From Mycoavidus sp. HKI (lineage in GTDB: Bacteria > Pseudomonadota > Gammaproteobacteria > Burkholderiales > Burkholderiaceae), in NCBI RefSeq assembly GCF_020023735.2, contig NZ_CP076444.2, positions 1,689,501-1,753,500 of the forward strand: a stretch of 64,000 bases of DNA. Direction: 5' to 3'. Made by a program: the position numbers and the translations under genes. The notes beneath the pieces were generated by a model. It had not been told where the DNA came from. It ran no database searches and was given only the letters and a program-made list of their open reading frames with translations. This document shows, piece by piece, positions 53,653 through 62,997 of the stretch; within the stretch, counting starts at the first letter, position 1; every line of letters begins with the position of its first letter.

Positions 53653-54393
53653 ATGTCAAATAAAAAAACTTCGTGCTTTGAACTACGCAATAGCTCCTTT
53701 GATACGCTACTTTTTACTGTTAAAACAGCTGATCTTGAGGTTTTACACCAAGCATTAAAACGCCGCTTCGAAGTCGCGCCAGAGTTTTTTGCGAATGATA
53801 TTGTGGTGATCGATGTACGCCCTCTGCATACTGGCGAAACGATAGACATTGATGCTCTGGCTGCGATGTTGCGTAAAGTACGCATGTATCCCGTTGGCAT
53901 TGCGGCTCATGAGGCACAACGTACCTGGGCGCAACGCAGTGGTCTGCCGTTCGTTGAAGTAGGCGTTGAGCGGATTGCGCCACAACCCGCGGCGCCTGTC
54001 ACCAGCCCTGTAGCACCACCGCCAATACCCAAGATAGAGGCGCACATTGAAGACTATAAATCAGCACTGGTCATCGACAAACCGCTCCGCTCCGGCCAGC
54101 AAGTCTATGCAAAAGGGGATTTGATTGTGCTTGGTGTCGTGAGCTATGGTGCTGAAGTCATTGCCGAGGGTCATATTCATATTTATGCCCCGCTGCGTGG
54201 ACGAGCGCTCGCTGGCGCACAGGGTAATCTCAATGCGCGTATTTTTTGTACCTGCCTTGAGCCTGAGTTACTTTCAATTGCGGGTATTTATCGTACAACC
54301 GAAACACCCCTACCGGCGCATGTGCAAGGCAAACCTGTGCAAGTCAGCCTCTTAAATGAAAAATTAGTGATCGAACCCCTCAAATTAACTTAA
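53653..54393 (+). CDS. minC: Septum site-determining protein MinC
   Basis: MinC blocks FtsZ assembly away from midcell. The 246 residues have the N-terminal FtsZ-binding domain (to about 105), a Pro-rich linker ([16 protein letters not shown]), and the C-terminal beta-helix that binds MinD ([40 protein letters not shown]). First gene of minCDE. No clear Shine-Dalgarno is seen before the ATG. Confidence 0.95.
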   Translation: MSNKKTSCFELRNSSFDTLLFTVKTADLEVLHQALKRRFEVAPEFFANDIVVIDVRPLHTGETIDIDALAAMLRKVRMYPVGIAAHEAQRTWAQRSGLPFVEVGVERIAPQPAAPVTSPVAPPPIPKIEAHIEDYKSALVIDKPLRSGQQVYAKGDLIVLGVVSYGAEVIAEGHIHIYAPLRGRALAGAQGNLNARIFCTCLEPELLSIAGIYRTTETPLPAHVQGKPVQVSLLNEKLVIEPLKLT

Positions 54394-54478
54394 TAAATTG
54401 ATTTAATCCAGGTAACATAATCATTTTTTAAATTACTTTGATTTTTAAATAAATTGATGTACCCAAGGACTTAGCCAG

Positions 54479-55294
54479 ATGGCGAAAATTATTGTAATTA
54501 CTTCAGGCAAAGGCGGCGTGGGCAAGACAACCACCAGCGCAAGTTTTGCCGCAGGTCTAGCTTTGCACGGTCACAAAACAGCGGTGATTGATTTTGATGT
54601 TGGTTTACGCAACCTTGATTTAATCATGGGCTGTGAGCGACGCGTCGTCTATGATTTAATTAATGTGATTCAAGGCGAAGCTAAACTTAACCAAGCTTTG
54701 ATCAAAGATAAGAAATGCAGTAATCTTTTTATTATGCCTGCGTCGCAAACACGGGACAAAGATGCATTGACCCTAGAAGGGGTTGGCAAAGTCATCCAAG
54801 AGCTGGTGGATATGGGCTTTACCTATATCGTTTGCGATTCACCTGCCGGGATTGAGTCAGGCGCGCTGATGGCGATGTATTATGCAGATGAGGCGGTGAT
54901 TGTGACTAACCCAGAAGTCTCATCGGTGCGGGATTCAGATCGTATTCTTGGTATTTTAGCTTCAAAAACGAAACGCGCAATTGAAGGCCAAGAGCCGATT
55001 AAAGAACATCTGTTAATTACCCGCTACAATCCAAAGCGTGTCAATGAAGGTGAAATGTTATCTATCACAGATATCCAAGAAATCTTACGGATTGAATTGA
55101 TCGGTGTGGTACCCGAGTCAGACGCCGTATTGCATGCGTCAAATCAAGGCCTGCCGGCAATTCACTTAGACACCACCGATGTCGCTGAAGCCTATAAAGA
55201 TGTGATCTCGCGCTTTCTTGGTGAAACCAAACCGATGCGGTTTACTGAGTATCAAAAACCCGGCTTACTACAACGCCTTTTCGGCAATAAATAA
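54479..55294 (+). CDS. minD: Septum site-determining ATPase MinD
   Basis: A 271-residue deviant Walker A ATPase (GKGGVGKTT at residues 10-18) that binds the membrane through a C-terminal amphipathic helix (KPGLLQRLFGNK) and recruits MinC. It carries DFDVGLRNLDLIMGCE, CDSPAGIE and TNPEVSSVRDSDR, all family marks. MinE follows after 9 bases; the three genes form the min operon. Confidence 0.97.
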   Translation: MAKIIVITSGKGGVGKTTTSASFAAGLALHGHKTAVIDFDVGLRNLDLIMGCERRVVYDLINVIQGEAKLNQALIKDKKCSNLFIMPASQTRDKDALTLEGVGKVIQELVDMGFTYIVCDSPAGIESGALMAMYYADEAVIVTNPEVSSVRDSDRILGILASKTKRAIEGQEPIKEHLLITRYNPKRVNEGEMLSITDIQEILRIELIGVVPESDAVLHASNQGLPAIHLDTTDVAEAYKDVISRFLGETKPMRFTEYQKPGLLQRLFGNK

Positions 55295-55303
55295 GGTAAG
55301 GAT

Positions 55304-55555
55304 ATGTCAATACTTTCTTTTTTGCTTGGCGAGAATAAAAAAACTGCAACGCTTGCCAAAGAGCGCCTGCAATTGATTATTGCGCACGAACGCACAAACA
55401 ATACCCCCGCCAATTATCTGCCAGCGCTACAGCGTGAACTGCTTGCGGTGATTTCAAAGTATGTGAAAATCGCTCACGAGGACATCAAAGTTAAGCTTGA
55501 ACAACAAGATAATCTAGAGGTCCTGGAAGTCAAAATCGAAATCCCGCAAACCTAA
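55304..55555 (+). CDS. minE: Topological specificity factor MinE
   Basis: An 83-residue protein. It has an N-terminal membrane and MinD-contacting segment ([29 protein letters not shown]) and a C-terminal dimer domain ([22 protein letters not shown]). It stimulates MinD and drives Min oscillation. The gene is preceded by aaggta and is convergent with pitA. Confidence 0.95.
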   Translation: MSILSFLLGENKKTATLAKERLQLIIAHERTNNTPANYLPALQRELLAVISKYVKIAHEDIKVKLEQQDNLEVLEVKIEIPQT

Positions 55556-55559
55556 GACA

Positions 55560-55591
55560 CCAGCATTTCCTTGGATTAAAGGAAGTGCTGG
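55560..55591. terminator. Bidirectional hairpin between minE and pitA
   Basis: CCAGCATTTCCTT pairs with AAGGAAGTGCTGG (one G-T pair) over a 6-base loop. It starts 5 bases after the minE stop and overlaps the last codons of pitA. No T-run follows, so efficiency is uncertain. Confidence 0.5.
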
Positions 55592-56586
55592 CCCAGCCAC
55601 CAAGCTAGCGCCGCCATGGTGGCGGAAGCTGGAATGGTCAAGATCCAAGCCCAAACAATATTGCCAGCAACCCCCCAACGCACAGCAGCCAGCTTCTGTG
55701 TCGCGCCAACGCCAACGATAGCACCGGTAATGGTATGCGTGGTTGACACAGGAATGCCTAGCCAAGAAGCTAAAAAGAGCGACACCGCTCCGCCAAATTC
55801 AGCGCAAAAGCCGCCAACTGGTTTTAATTTGGTAATTTTTTGCCCCATTGTCCGCACGATCCGCCAGCCGCCAAACAGCGTACCCAGGCCAATCGCCAAA
55901 TAGCAGGCGGCAATCACCCATATTGGGGGGGCATCGATAGTCGCTGAAGTATAGCCCGTTGCCAGCAAGAGCATCCAGATAATGCCGATGGTCTTTTGCG
56001 CATCATTACCACCATGCCCAAGGCTATATAGGCCCGCCGAGATTAATTGATAACGCCGGAAACGCCGATCAACCTTGCTAGGTGTCGTGCGCAAGTAAAG
56101 CCAAGAAACCCCCAGCATCAACAGCGACCCTAAAAAGAAGCCGAGCAGCGGTGAAATAAAAATAAAAGCGATGGTTTTACATAAACCGTCGATATTTAAC
56201 GAGCCAGGACCCGCTTTAGCTAACGCTGAGCCGACCAACCCGCCAATCAGGGCATGCGATGAGCTGGACGGAATACCATAATACCAAGTGATAATATTCC
56301 AGCCGATGGCACCTATTAGCGCACCAAAGACAACATAATGGTCAATAATCGATGGATCGATCGTGCCACGGCCGACCGTTGACGCCACCTTTAGATGAAA
56401 AATAAAATACGCAATGACATTAAATGAAGCGGCAAATATAACTGCATGATGCGGCTTAAGGACGCCCGTAGAAACGACGGTGGCAATCGAATTGGCCGCG
56501 TCGTGAAAGCCATTCATGAAGTCGAAGATTAATGCAATCGCCACTAAAAAGATGACGGCCCATAATCCCAAGTGAATCGATGACAT
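55576..56586 (-). CDS. pitA: Low-affinity inorganic phosphate transporter, PiT family
   Basis: A 336-residue inner-membrane protein with about ten membrane segments and both PiT signatures: FDFMNGFHDAANSIATVVST near the N-terminus and LGHGGNDAQKTIGII in the second half. It imports metal-phosphate with protons. It follows a DUF47 gene (26 bases) on the same strand, the usual partner pair. Confidence 0.93.
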   Translation of the reverse strand: MSSIHLGLWAVIFLVAIALIFDFMNGFHDAANSIATVVSTGVLKPHHAVIFAASFNVIAYFIFHLKVASTVGRGTIDPSIIDHYVVFGALIGAIGWNIITWYYGIPSSSSHALIGGLVGSALAKAGPGSLNIDGLCKTIAFIFISPLLGFFLGSLLMLGVSWLYLRTTPSKVDRRFRRYQLISAGLYSLGHGGNDAQKTIGIIWMLLLATGYTSATIDAPPIWVIAACYLAIGLGTLFGGWRIVRTMGQKITKLKPVGGFCAEFGGAVSLFLASWLGIPVSTTHTITGAIVGVGATQKLAAVRWGVAGNIVWAWILTIPASATMAALAWWLGQHFL

Positions 56587-56611
56587 TAAGGTTTCCTGAA
56601 ATAAGCCGGTG

Positions 56612-57238
56612 CTAAGCGTTTTCTAGCACGATGCCTTCGATAATGTTGGCAACATCTTCACATTTATCGGTGACTTCCTCTAGCAACTCGAGAATCGCTT
56701 TGTGCTTGATCAACGACTTAACGTCGTCTTCTTCTCGAAATAGCTTAGAAATGGCTGAGCGCAATAAGCCGTCAGCCTCAGTTTCTAAGCGGTCAATGGT
56801 GGTGCAAATGGTTAAAATTGCGCTCGCGCTTTTCATGTCTTTGAGTAAAGCAACCGCTTGCGCCACTTGTTCGCAACCGCTTGCGCAAATCTGGGCCAGC
56901 TGGCCTGCCTCAGGCGTCAGAGACTGTACATCGTAGAGCCAGACTGCCGTCGCGACATCCTCCATTAAATCAAGGATGTCATCCATGGTCGTGATGAGTT
57001 TGTGGATTTCATCACGGTCAAATGGCGTAATGAAGGTCTTATGCAATAGGTCAATGGTTTCGTGCGTCAGTTTATCGGCCTGATTTTCTTTGAGCTGCAC
57101 ATTTTTTTTGTGAATTTCAGCTTCATCCAGCTTACTCACCAAAAGCACTAGATCATGGCTGGCGTCTACCAGGCATTTTGCATGCGCATTAAAAATTTCA
57201 AAGAACTTACCCTCTTTGGGCATAAAGCGACTGAACAT
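56612..57238 (-). CDS. DUF47 family PhoU-like accessory protein of the phosphate transporter
   Basis: The 208-residue protein is helical and cytosolic, with family marks FFEIFNAHAKCLVDA, ADKLTHETIDLLHKTFITPFDR, IHKLITTMDDILDLMEDVA and RLETEADGLLRSAISKLF. DUF47 proteins regulate or assist the neighbouring Pit transporter. It is the first gene of the pair; the region upstream to dnaB (about 150 bases) contains no gene. Confidence 0.9.
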   Translation of the reverse strand: MFSRFMPKEGKFFEIFNAHAKCLVDASHDLVLLVSKLDEAEIHKKNVQLKENQADKLTHETIDLLHKTFITPFDRDEIHKLITTMDDILDLMEDVATAVWLYDVQSLTPEAGQLAQICASGCEQVAQAVALLKDMKSASAILTICTTIDRLETEADGLLRSAISKLFREEDDVKSLIKHKAILELLEEVTDKCEDVANIIEGIVLENA

Positions 57239-57392
57239 GTCAATCCTTGAACAATGGTCTATTGGCTATTGATGCGAGAGCCATGCAAATATACAGCGGC
57301 TCTAACTTATAAAGTGCGCTATTGTACCTGTGCCAGCCGATTTATCGTGCATAGCAACAAATTATTTAGCTAACGGTATGGGGACGATGTGA

Positions 57393-58775
57393 TTAGTCGT
57401 TATACATTTGCTGGCCCGCGAAGTTGTCGAATTTTGTATATTGACCCAGAAAGGTCAGCCTTACCACACCGATTGGCCCATTACGCTGCTTACCGATAAT
57501 AATTTCGGCCGTGCCTTTATCTTGGCTATCAGGGTTATAAACTTCATCACGGTAGATAAAGAAAATAACATCGGCATCTTGTTCAATTGCGCCGGATTCA
57601 CGCAGATCAGACATCACCGGGCGCTTATTGGGCCGCTGTTCAAGTCCGCGGTTAAGCTGCGAGAGGGCGATGACCGGCACATTAAGTTCTTTGGCCAAGC
57701 TCTTCAGCGAGCGTGAAATTTCGGAAATTTCAGTGGCGCGATTCTCACCGGAAGAAGCCGATGACATCAACTGTAAATAATCGATAATAATTAAACCTAG
57801 CTGTCCGCATTGACGTGACAGACGCCGCGCACGAGCGCGTAATTCAAGCGGATTCAGTGCGCTTTGCTCATCAACAAAAATCTGCGCATCACTCATTTTT
57901 TGCATCGCATGAGTCAGTTTCGGCCAGTCTTCATCCGACAGCTTGCCGGTGCGTAGCCGATGCGCATCAAGCCGCCCAACTGAGCCCAACATCCGCATCG
58001 CCAGTTGCGTGCCAGGCATTTCCATTGAAAATACGGCAATCGGCAAGCCATATTCAACCGCAACATATTCGCCGATATTCATGGCCAACGAGGTCTTACC
58101 CATGGACGGGCGCCCCGCAATGATGACTAGCTCGCCCCCATGTAAGCCAGAAGTCATTCGATCAAGGTCAACAAAACCGGTGGGTGTACCCGTAACATCG
58201 GTTGAATTTTCTTGATGGTATAGCGTATCGATACGCTCAACCACTTGCGACAGCAAAGGTTTAATTTCAATAAACCCTTGCACGCCACGCGCGCCTTCTT
58301 CGGCAATCGCAAATACTTTTGATTCAGCCTCGTCGAGCAGCTGGCGCACCTCTTTGCCTTGCGGATTAAAGGCATCACCTGAAATCTCATCAGCCACGGT
58401 CACCAGTTTACGCAGCACCGCGCGATCCCGCACGATTTCTGCGTAGCGACGGATATTAGCAGCGCTAGGCGTATTTTGGGCCAGAGCATTCAAATAGGCC
58501 AGCCCGCCTACTTCTTCCGCCTTACCGGATGAAGTCAGTGACTCAAACACCGTAATCACATCGGCTGGACGCACCGCCGTAATCAATTTAACGATATGCT
58601 GGAAAATCAGCCGGTGGTCATAGCGATAAAAATTGCTTTCTTGTAAAAAGTCGGCAATTCTGTCCCATGCGCTATTGTCGAGCAAAAGCCCGCCCAATAC
58701 CGATTGTTCGGCCTCGATTGAATGAGGTGGGACTTTGAGAGCAGTGAGCTGCGGATCTGTATTAACGATATTCAT
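57393..58775 (-). CDS. dnaB: Replicative DNA helicase DnaB
   Basis: The hexameric helicase of the replication fork. The 460 residues have the N-terminal DnaG-binding domain (PPHSIEAEQSVLGGLLLDN), linker helix, and RecA-like motor with Walker A GRPSMGKTS, Walker B IIIDYLQLM, and the arginine-finger end (LRESGAIEQDADVI, NGPIGVVRLTFLGQYTKF). Full length. It follows the rpsF-rplI group on the same strand but behind a terminator. Confidence 0.97.
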   Translation of the reverse strand: MNIVNTDPQLTALKVPPHSIEAEQSVLGGLLLDNSAWDRIADFLQESNFYRYDHRLIFQHIVKLITAVRPADVITVFESLTSSGKAEEVGGLAYLNALAQNTPSAANIRRYAEIVRDRAVLRKLVTVADEISGDAFNPQGKEVRQLLDEAESKVFAIAEEGARGVQGFIEIKPLLSQVVERIDTLYHQENSTDVTGTPTGFVDLDRMTSGLHGGELVIIAGRPSMGKTSLAMNIGEYVAVEYGLPIAVFSMEMPGTQLAMRMLGSVGRLDAHRLRTGKLSDEDWPKLTHAMQKMSDAQIFVDEQSALNPLELRARARRLSRQCGQLGLIIIDYLQLMSSASSGENRATEISEISRSLKSLAKELNVPVIALSQLNRGLEQRPNKRPVMSDLRESGAIEQDADVIFFIYRDEVYNPDSQDKGTAEIIIGKQRNGPIGVVRLTFLGQYTKFDNFAGQQMYND

Positions 58776-58851
58776 GGCGCTTGAGATGAGCGTCTATTAT
58801 AAGTAATTCAGACCATCCCACCTAATTTTTAAATACTTTTTTTATAATGTA

Positions 58852-58892
58852 AAAAAAACGGAAGCCAGTTGACCCAGCTTCCGTTTTTTTAT
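58852..58892. terminator. Rho-independent terminator between rplI and dnaB
   Basis: A-run, stem ACGGAAGC (58859-58866), 11-base loop, GCTTCCGT (58878-58885), T-run. It works in both directions by symmetry. It should end the rpsF-priB-rpsR-rplI transcript and separate it from dnaB. Confidence 0.9.
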
Positions 58893-58923
58893 CTTAGCGC
58901 CACTGCGCGGATTGGCTTACCGT

Positions 58924-59394
58924 TTAAACGTGCTCGCCAAGGACCGATACAGTAACCGTCACTAGAACATCCGTATGGAGTGAAACCTGCACCGTATGAT
59001 CCCCGACCGTTTTGAGCGGTCCTTCGGGCAAGCGTAGCTGAACTTTTTCAATGTCAAAGCCCTGCGCTTTCAGTACATTAGCGATATCGTTGTTAGTGAC
59101 AGAGCCAAACAAACGCCCATCCACGCCCGACTTTTGCGAGATTTGCACGGTCGAACCGGCAAGCTTTTCGCCTATCTGTTGCGCCGCCAGCAATTTTTCC
59201 GCAGCCGCTTTTTCAAGCTCAGCACGGCGTGTTTCAAACTCTTGTATGGCCTCGTCTGTCGCGCGGCGTGCTTTTTTTTGCGGCAGCAAAAAATTACGCG
59301 CATATCCTTTAGCGACTTTAACGATGTCTCCAAGATTGCCAAGCTTGTTGACTTTTTCCAATAAAATGACTTGCATTTTCATTTTGGCTTGCAT
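58924..59394 (-). CDS. rplI: 50S ribosomal protein L9
   Basis: Family start [17 protein letters not shown] is preceded here by six more residues (MQAKMK). The aaggag site is 7 bases before the first ATG, so the longer start is probably used. The N-terminal rRNA-binding domain ([18 protein letters not shown]), the long connecting helix and the C-terminal domain ([13 protein letters not shown]) are complete. Last gene of the rpsF operon. Confidence 0.95.
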   Translation of the reverse strand: MQAKMKMQVILLEKVNKLGNLGDIVKVAKGYARNFLLPQKKARRATDEAIQEFETRRAELEKAAAEKLLAAQQIGEKLAGSTVQISQKSGVDGRLFGSVTNNDIANVLKAQGFDIEKVQLRLPEGPLKTVGDHTVQVSLHTDVLVTVTVSVLGEHV

Positions 59395-59422
59395 GTGTAA
59401 GCTCCTTATATACTTTGCTAGA

Positions 59423-59698
59423 TCAGGCGTTATGCAAATCAGTGTAAGGCAGCAACGCTAGAAAGCGTGCGCGCTTAATCGCCTGATCAAGTTGGCGCTG
59501 ATAACGGGCTTGAGTGCCGGTCAAGCGAGCAGGCGTGATTTTGCCGTTTTCGCCAATAAAGTCCTTGAGTACTTCAAGATCTTTGTAATCGATTTTTTCC
59601 ACTCCTGCCACCGTAAAGCGGCAGAACTTCTTACGCTTAAAAAGCGGGTTCTGTTGTGGACGGCGCTCAAATTTCTTCTTGCCAGTGAAACGTGCCAT
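59423..59698 (-). CDS. rpsR: 30S ribosomal protein S18
   Basis: 91 residues with [33 protein letters not shown] and [20 protein letters not shown], the family core. It binds next to S6 on 16S rRNA. Located two bases after priB in the operon. Confidence 0.96.
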   Translation of the reverse strand: MARFTGKKKFERRPQQNPLFKRKKFCRFTVAGVEKIDYKDLEVLKDFIGENGKITPARLTGTQARYQRQLDQAIKRARFLALLPYTDLHNA

Positions 59699-59699
59699 G

Positions 59700-59999
59700 T
59701 TAAATCCTTTGAATATCCTGCAATTCTGTAATATGAAATATCAATGTGCGAGCCTGACGGCGGCGCAGCGCCAAAAAGCCTGTGAAACGGAAGACTTGTC
59801 CCAGTGCGCAAGCGGCAATCGCACCGCTTACTTCACCTGCGCCAACGGCTGATATTGTTAAATCAACCTGGCGTGGCGTCCCCGCTTCACTCACTTGCGA
59901 ACAATGCTGTAAAAGGCAATTCACCATCGGCACACCGGCCGGGGTATAGCGTACTGCCTCACGCTCAATCACAGATGCCTCAAGCACCAGCTGGTTCAC
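59700..59999 (-). CDS. priB: Primosomal replication protein N, PriB
   Basis: A 99-residue single OB-fold protein that binds ssDNA and PriA at restarted forks. It starts with GTG (minus strand GTGAACCAGCTGGTG). Family marks are [19 protein letters not shown] and [17 protein letters not shown]. PriB between rpsF and rpsR is typical of beta- and gamma-proteobacteria. Confidence 0.93.
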   Translation of the reverse strand: MNQLVLEASVIEREAVRYTPAGVPMVNCLLQHCSQVSEAGTPRQVDLTISAVGAGEVSGAIAACALGQVFRFTGFLALRRRQARTLIFHITELQDIQRI

Positions 60000-60038
60000 T
60001 ACTGAGTCCCTGCCTTACCGCACAGCCTCAACTGATAT

Positions 60039-60431
60039 TTACGCTTCTTGTGCAACTTCTGCGGACGGTGCCGGTGCGGAAGAATGAGCTGTCTTCTTAG
60101 CCTCTTCGCGTTGCACTTCTTTCATCATTGGCGAAGGGGCCGTTTCAGCTTTCTTCGTTTTGATGGTCAAATGGCGCAGCACAGCATCGTTAAATTTAAA
60201 TGCATGTTCCAGTTCAGCCAAGGTTTCGCCATCACATTCGATATTCATGCAAATGTAATGCGCTTTAGCGAGCTTGTTGATCATGTAAGCCAATTGACGC
60301 CGCCCCCAATCTTCAAGACGGTGGATCTGGCCGCCGCGAGCGGTAATCGTAGCCTTGTAGCGCTCGATCATAGCGGGGACTTGCTCGCTTTGATCAGGAT
60401 GTACAATAAAAATAATTTCGTAATGTCGCAT
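60039..60431 (-). CDS. rpsF: 30S ribosomal protein S6
   Basis: First gene of the operon. The family start [19 protein letters not shown] is the second ATG (60431), spaced about 7 bases from ggaag; the ATG at 60437 is too close to it. [27 protein letters not shown] is the S18- and rRNA-binding core. The C-terminal tail is rich in Ala, Glu and Lys, as in Burkholderiaceae. Confidence 0.95.
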   Translation of the reverse strand: MRHYEIIFIVHPDQSEQVPAMIERYKATITARGGQIHRLEDWGRRQLAYMINKLAKAHYICMNIECDGETLAELEHAFKFNDAVLRHLTIKTKKAETAPSPMMKEVQREEAKKTAHSSAPAPSAEVAQEA

Positions 60432-60580
60432 AGACATGCTTCCTTGTGGTTAATAGCCGCCCAGATAGAAAACCGGTGCGGCAAGGTAAAACCGAGCATT
60501 CTAGCCGGAAATCGCTCGTTGAGCAAATTTCCCTATTCAGGCCAGGCGCTAACAGCGCTCGCCCAAACTTGAGCTAAAAT

Positions 60581-62173
60581 TTAATGAATTCCCTGGCTGT
60601 TTAAATACTCTTCGTAGCTACCGTGATAATCATGAATTGTCCCATCGCTACGCACTTCAATAATCCGGGTGGCTAGACCGCTGACAAACTCACGGTCATG
60701 CGAGACAAACACCAGCGTGCCGGCAAACCGCTCAAGTGCAATTTGGAGCGATTCAATCGATTCCATATCCATATGATTGGTTGGCTCGTCCATCAAGAGC
60801 ACATTGTGTTTGCCAAGCATCAGGCTGCCCCAAATCAAGCGGCCCTTTTCTCCTCCGGAGAGCACGGTGACCGATTTTTTGACATCATCCCCAGAAAAAA
60901 GCAAACGGCCCAGCGTACTACGGATCACTTGATCGTCATCCCCTTCTTGCCCATAGCGCGACAGCCAGTCGGTGAGCGTCACCGGCGTCGGAAAGGCCGC
61001 CGATGCATCTTGCGGCATATAGCCTATATTCGCATGTTCAGCCCATTTAATGGTGCCCGCATCCAACTCTAAATCACCTAGCAAGGCGCGCAGCAAAGTC
61101 GTCTTACCGGCACCGTTTTCACCAATGATGGCAATTTTTTCGCCGGCTTGTACCGTAATATTAAAGCGCTCAAAAATCGTGCGCTCGTAAACTTTTCTCA
61201 TCCCTTCGCCCGTTACCGCAAGGTTATGCAGTTTCTTATCGAACTCAAAACGAATAAACGGATTTTGCCGGGATGATGGCTTAATATCTTCGACCTTAAT
61301 TTTCTCGATCTGCTTCATACGGCTGGTGGCTTGCCGTGCTTTCGATTTGTTCGCTGCAAAACGGCGCACAAAATCTTGCAACTCACCCACTCGCTCTTTC
61401 GCTTTTGCATTGGCCGCCAACTGCCGCTCACGGGCTTGCGTGGAAGCGAGCATATAGTCATCATAAGTGCCAGGATAGACTTTGAGCATGCCATAATCCA
61501 TATCAGCCAGATGAGTGCAAACGGCATTTAAGAAATGGCGGTCATGCGAGATAATAACCATGGTTGAATTACGTTGATTCAAGGTATCTTCAAGCCAGCG
61601 AATCGTATTAATGTCAAGGTTGTTGGTCGGCTCATCAAGCAGCAAGACATCTGGATTTGAGAACAGTGCTTGCGCCAGTAGTACGCGCAGCTTCCAGCCT
61701 GGCGCCACAGCGCTCATCGGGCCTTCATGCTGGTCTACTGGAATGCCTACGCCAAGCAGCAGCTCACCGGCGCGCGCGCTGGCGGTGTAGCCATCATATT
61801 CGGCAAACTTAGCTTCCAGTTCAGCCGCGCGCATGTAATCATCATCGCTCGCCTCGGGATTAGCGTAAATCTCATCGCGCTCGGTCAAAGCTTGCCACAT
61901 TTGCACATGACCCATCATCACGACATCGAGTACCCGCATCGACTCATAGCCAAACTGATCTTGCTTAAGTTTACCGAGCCGGGTGTTGGCGTCTAAGATA
62001 ACATTGCCAGCTGAAGGCTCAAGATCGCCACCTAAGATTTTCATGAAGGTGGATTTGCCGCAACCGTTGGCGCCAATCAAACCATAACGATTGCCTTCGC
62101 CGAATTTAACGGAAATGTTTTCAAATAGGGGCTTCGCCCCGAACTGCATGGTGATATTAGCGGTCGACAGCAC
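60581..62173 (-). CDS. ybiT: ABC-F family ATPase, YbiT type
   Basis: A 530-residue soluble protein with two ABC domains and the ABC-F linker, no membrane segments. First Walker [10 protein letters not shown], degenerate signature [15 protein letters not shown] and [20 protein letters not shown]; second Walker [10 protein letters not shown], signature [12 protein letters not shown] and [16 protein letters not shown]. The wording matches E. coli YbiT closely, more than Uup or YheS. ABC-F proteins act on the ribosome E site. It stands alone between rpsF and pgsA. Confidence 0.92.
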   Translation of the reverse strand: MLSTANITMQFGAKPLFENISVKFGEGNRYGLIGANGCGKSTFMKILGGDLEPSAGNVILDANTRLGKLKQDQFGYESMRVLDVVMMGHVQMWQALTERDEIYANPEASDDDYMRAAELEAKFAEYDGYTASARAGELLLGVGIPVDQHEGPMSAVAPGWKLRVLLAQALFSNPDVLLLDEPTNNLDINTIRWLEDTLNQRNSTMVIISHDRHFLNAVCTHLADMDYGMLKVYPGTYDDYMLASTQARERQLAANAKAKERVGELQDFVRRFAANKSKARQATSRMKQIEKIKVEDIKPSSRQNPFIRFEFDKKLHNLAVTGEGMRKVYERTIFERFNITVQAGEKIAIIGENGAGKTTLLRALLGDLELDAGTIKWAEHANIGYMPQDASAAFPTPVTLTDWLSRYGQEGDDDQVIRSTLGRLLFSGDDVKKSVTVLSGGEKGRLIWGSLMLGKHNVLLMDEPTNHMDMESIESLQIALERFAGTLVFVSHDREFVSGLATRIIEVRSDGTIHDYHGSYEEYLNSQGIH

Positions 62174-62238
62174 TGTACATGCCTTTTGTTAAAGAAAGTG
62201 CCTATTCTAACAGCCAACAGATATACGGAAAACCGCTT

Positions 62239-62853
62239 TCACAATAGATTGCCGACGCGCTGGCCGATTTGCGGCCAGGCTCGTTTCATGTAATAAAACA
62301 TCGACCATAAGGTCAGCGCCGAAGCCAAATAGATCAACCACATACCCCAACTCTGAGTATCGATAACAATTTGATAGGCTGGCTCAGACCCCCACCCTAT
62401 ATTGAGCGGGCCATAAAACAATAGCATTGGAATCGCGATCATTTGGCACGCCGTTTTAACTTTGCCAAGCGAATTCACCGCAATGTGCTTTGATGCGCCG
62501 ATCTGCGCCATCCATTCGCGCAGCGCGGAAATCGTAATTTCACGGCCAACAATCACCAGCGCAATCGCCGCGTTAAGCCGTGATAGCTGGACTAATACCA
62601 ACAACGCAGCAGTCACCATCAACTTATCTGCAACCGGATCGAGAAACGCGCCAAAGGCAGAGGTTTGATTTAGTTTGCGAGCCAAAAAGCCGTCAAACCA
62701 GTCTGTAAGCGCCGCCAACACAAAAATCGTCGCCGCCACCAAATCTTTATCTCTAGGCGCCAGCATATGATCCGGTAAATAGAAAACCCCGACAATCAAC
62801 GGAATGAGCACAATACGCAGCCAAGTTAGGCAAAGCGGTACATTAAATAGCAT
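62239..62853 (-). CDS. pgsA: CDP-diacylglycerol-glycerol-3-phosphate 3-phosphatidyltransferase
   Basis: The 204-residue inner-membrane enzyme makes phosphatidylglycerol phosphate. It has the CDP-alcohol phosphotransferase motif DGFLARKLNQTSAFGAFLDP with ADK after it (Asp pairs DxxDG...AR...G...G...D...D) and about five membrane helices. It follows uvrC on the same strand, the usual order in Burkholderiaceae. About 145 bases separate them and I see no tRNA genes there. Confidence 0.95.
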   Translation of the reverse strand: MLFNVPLCLTWLRIVLIPLIVGVFYLPDHMLAPRDKDLVAATIFVLAALTDWFDGFLARKLNQTSAFGAFLDPVADKLMVTAALLVLVQLSRLNAAIALVIVGREITISALREWMAQIGASKHIAVNSLGKVKTACQMIAIPMLLFYGPLNIGWGSEPAYQIVIDTQSWGMWLIYLASALTLWSMFYYMKRAWPQIGQRVGNLL

Positions 62854-62997
62854 AAGACGCCTGCGGCAATGAAGAATAAAGTGGGATTGTGCCGGCTTGT
62901 AGCGCGCGGGACAAGTGTAATTGTATCGAGATACAGTTATGAGCAGGATCTAATATCTGGCTAACCTCCAAATACCCATTACTTTAATCGCGGCATT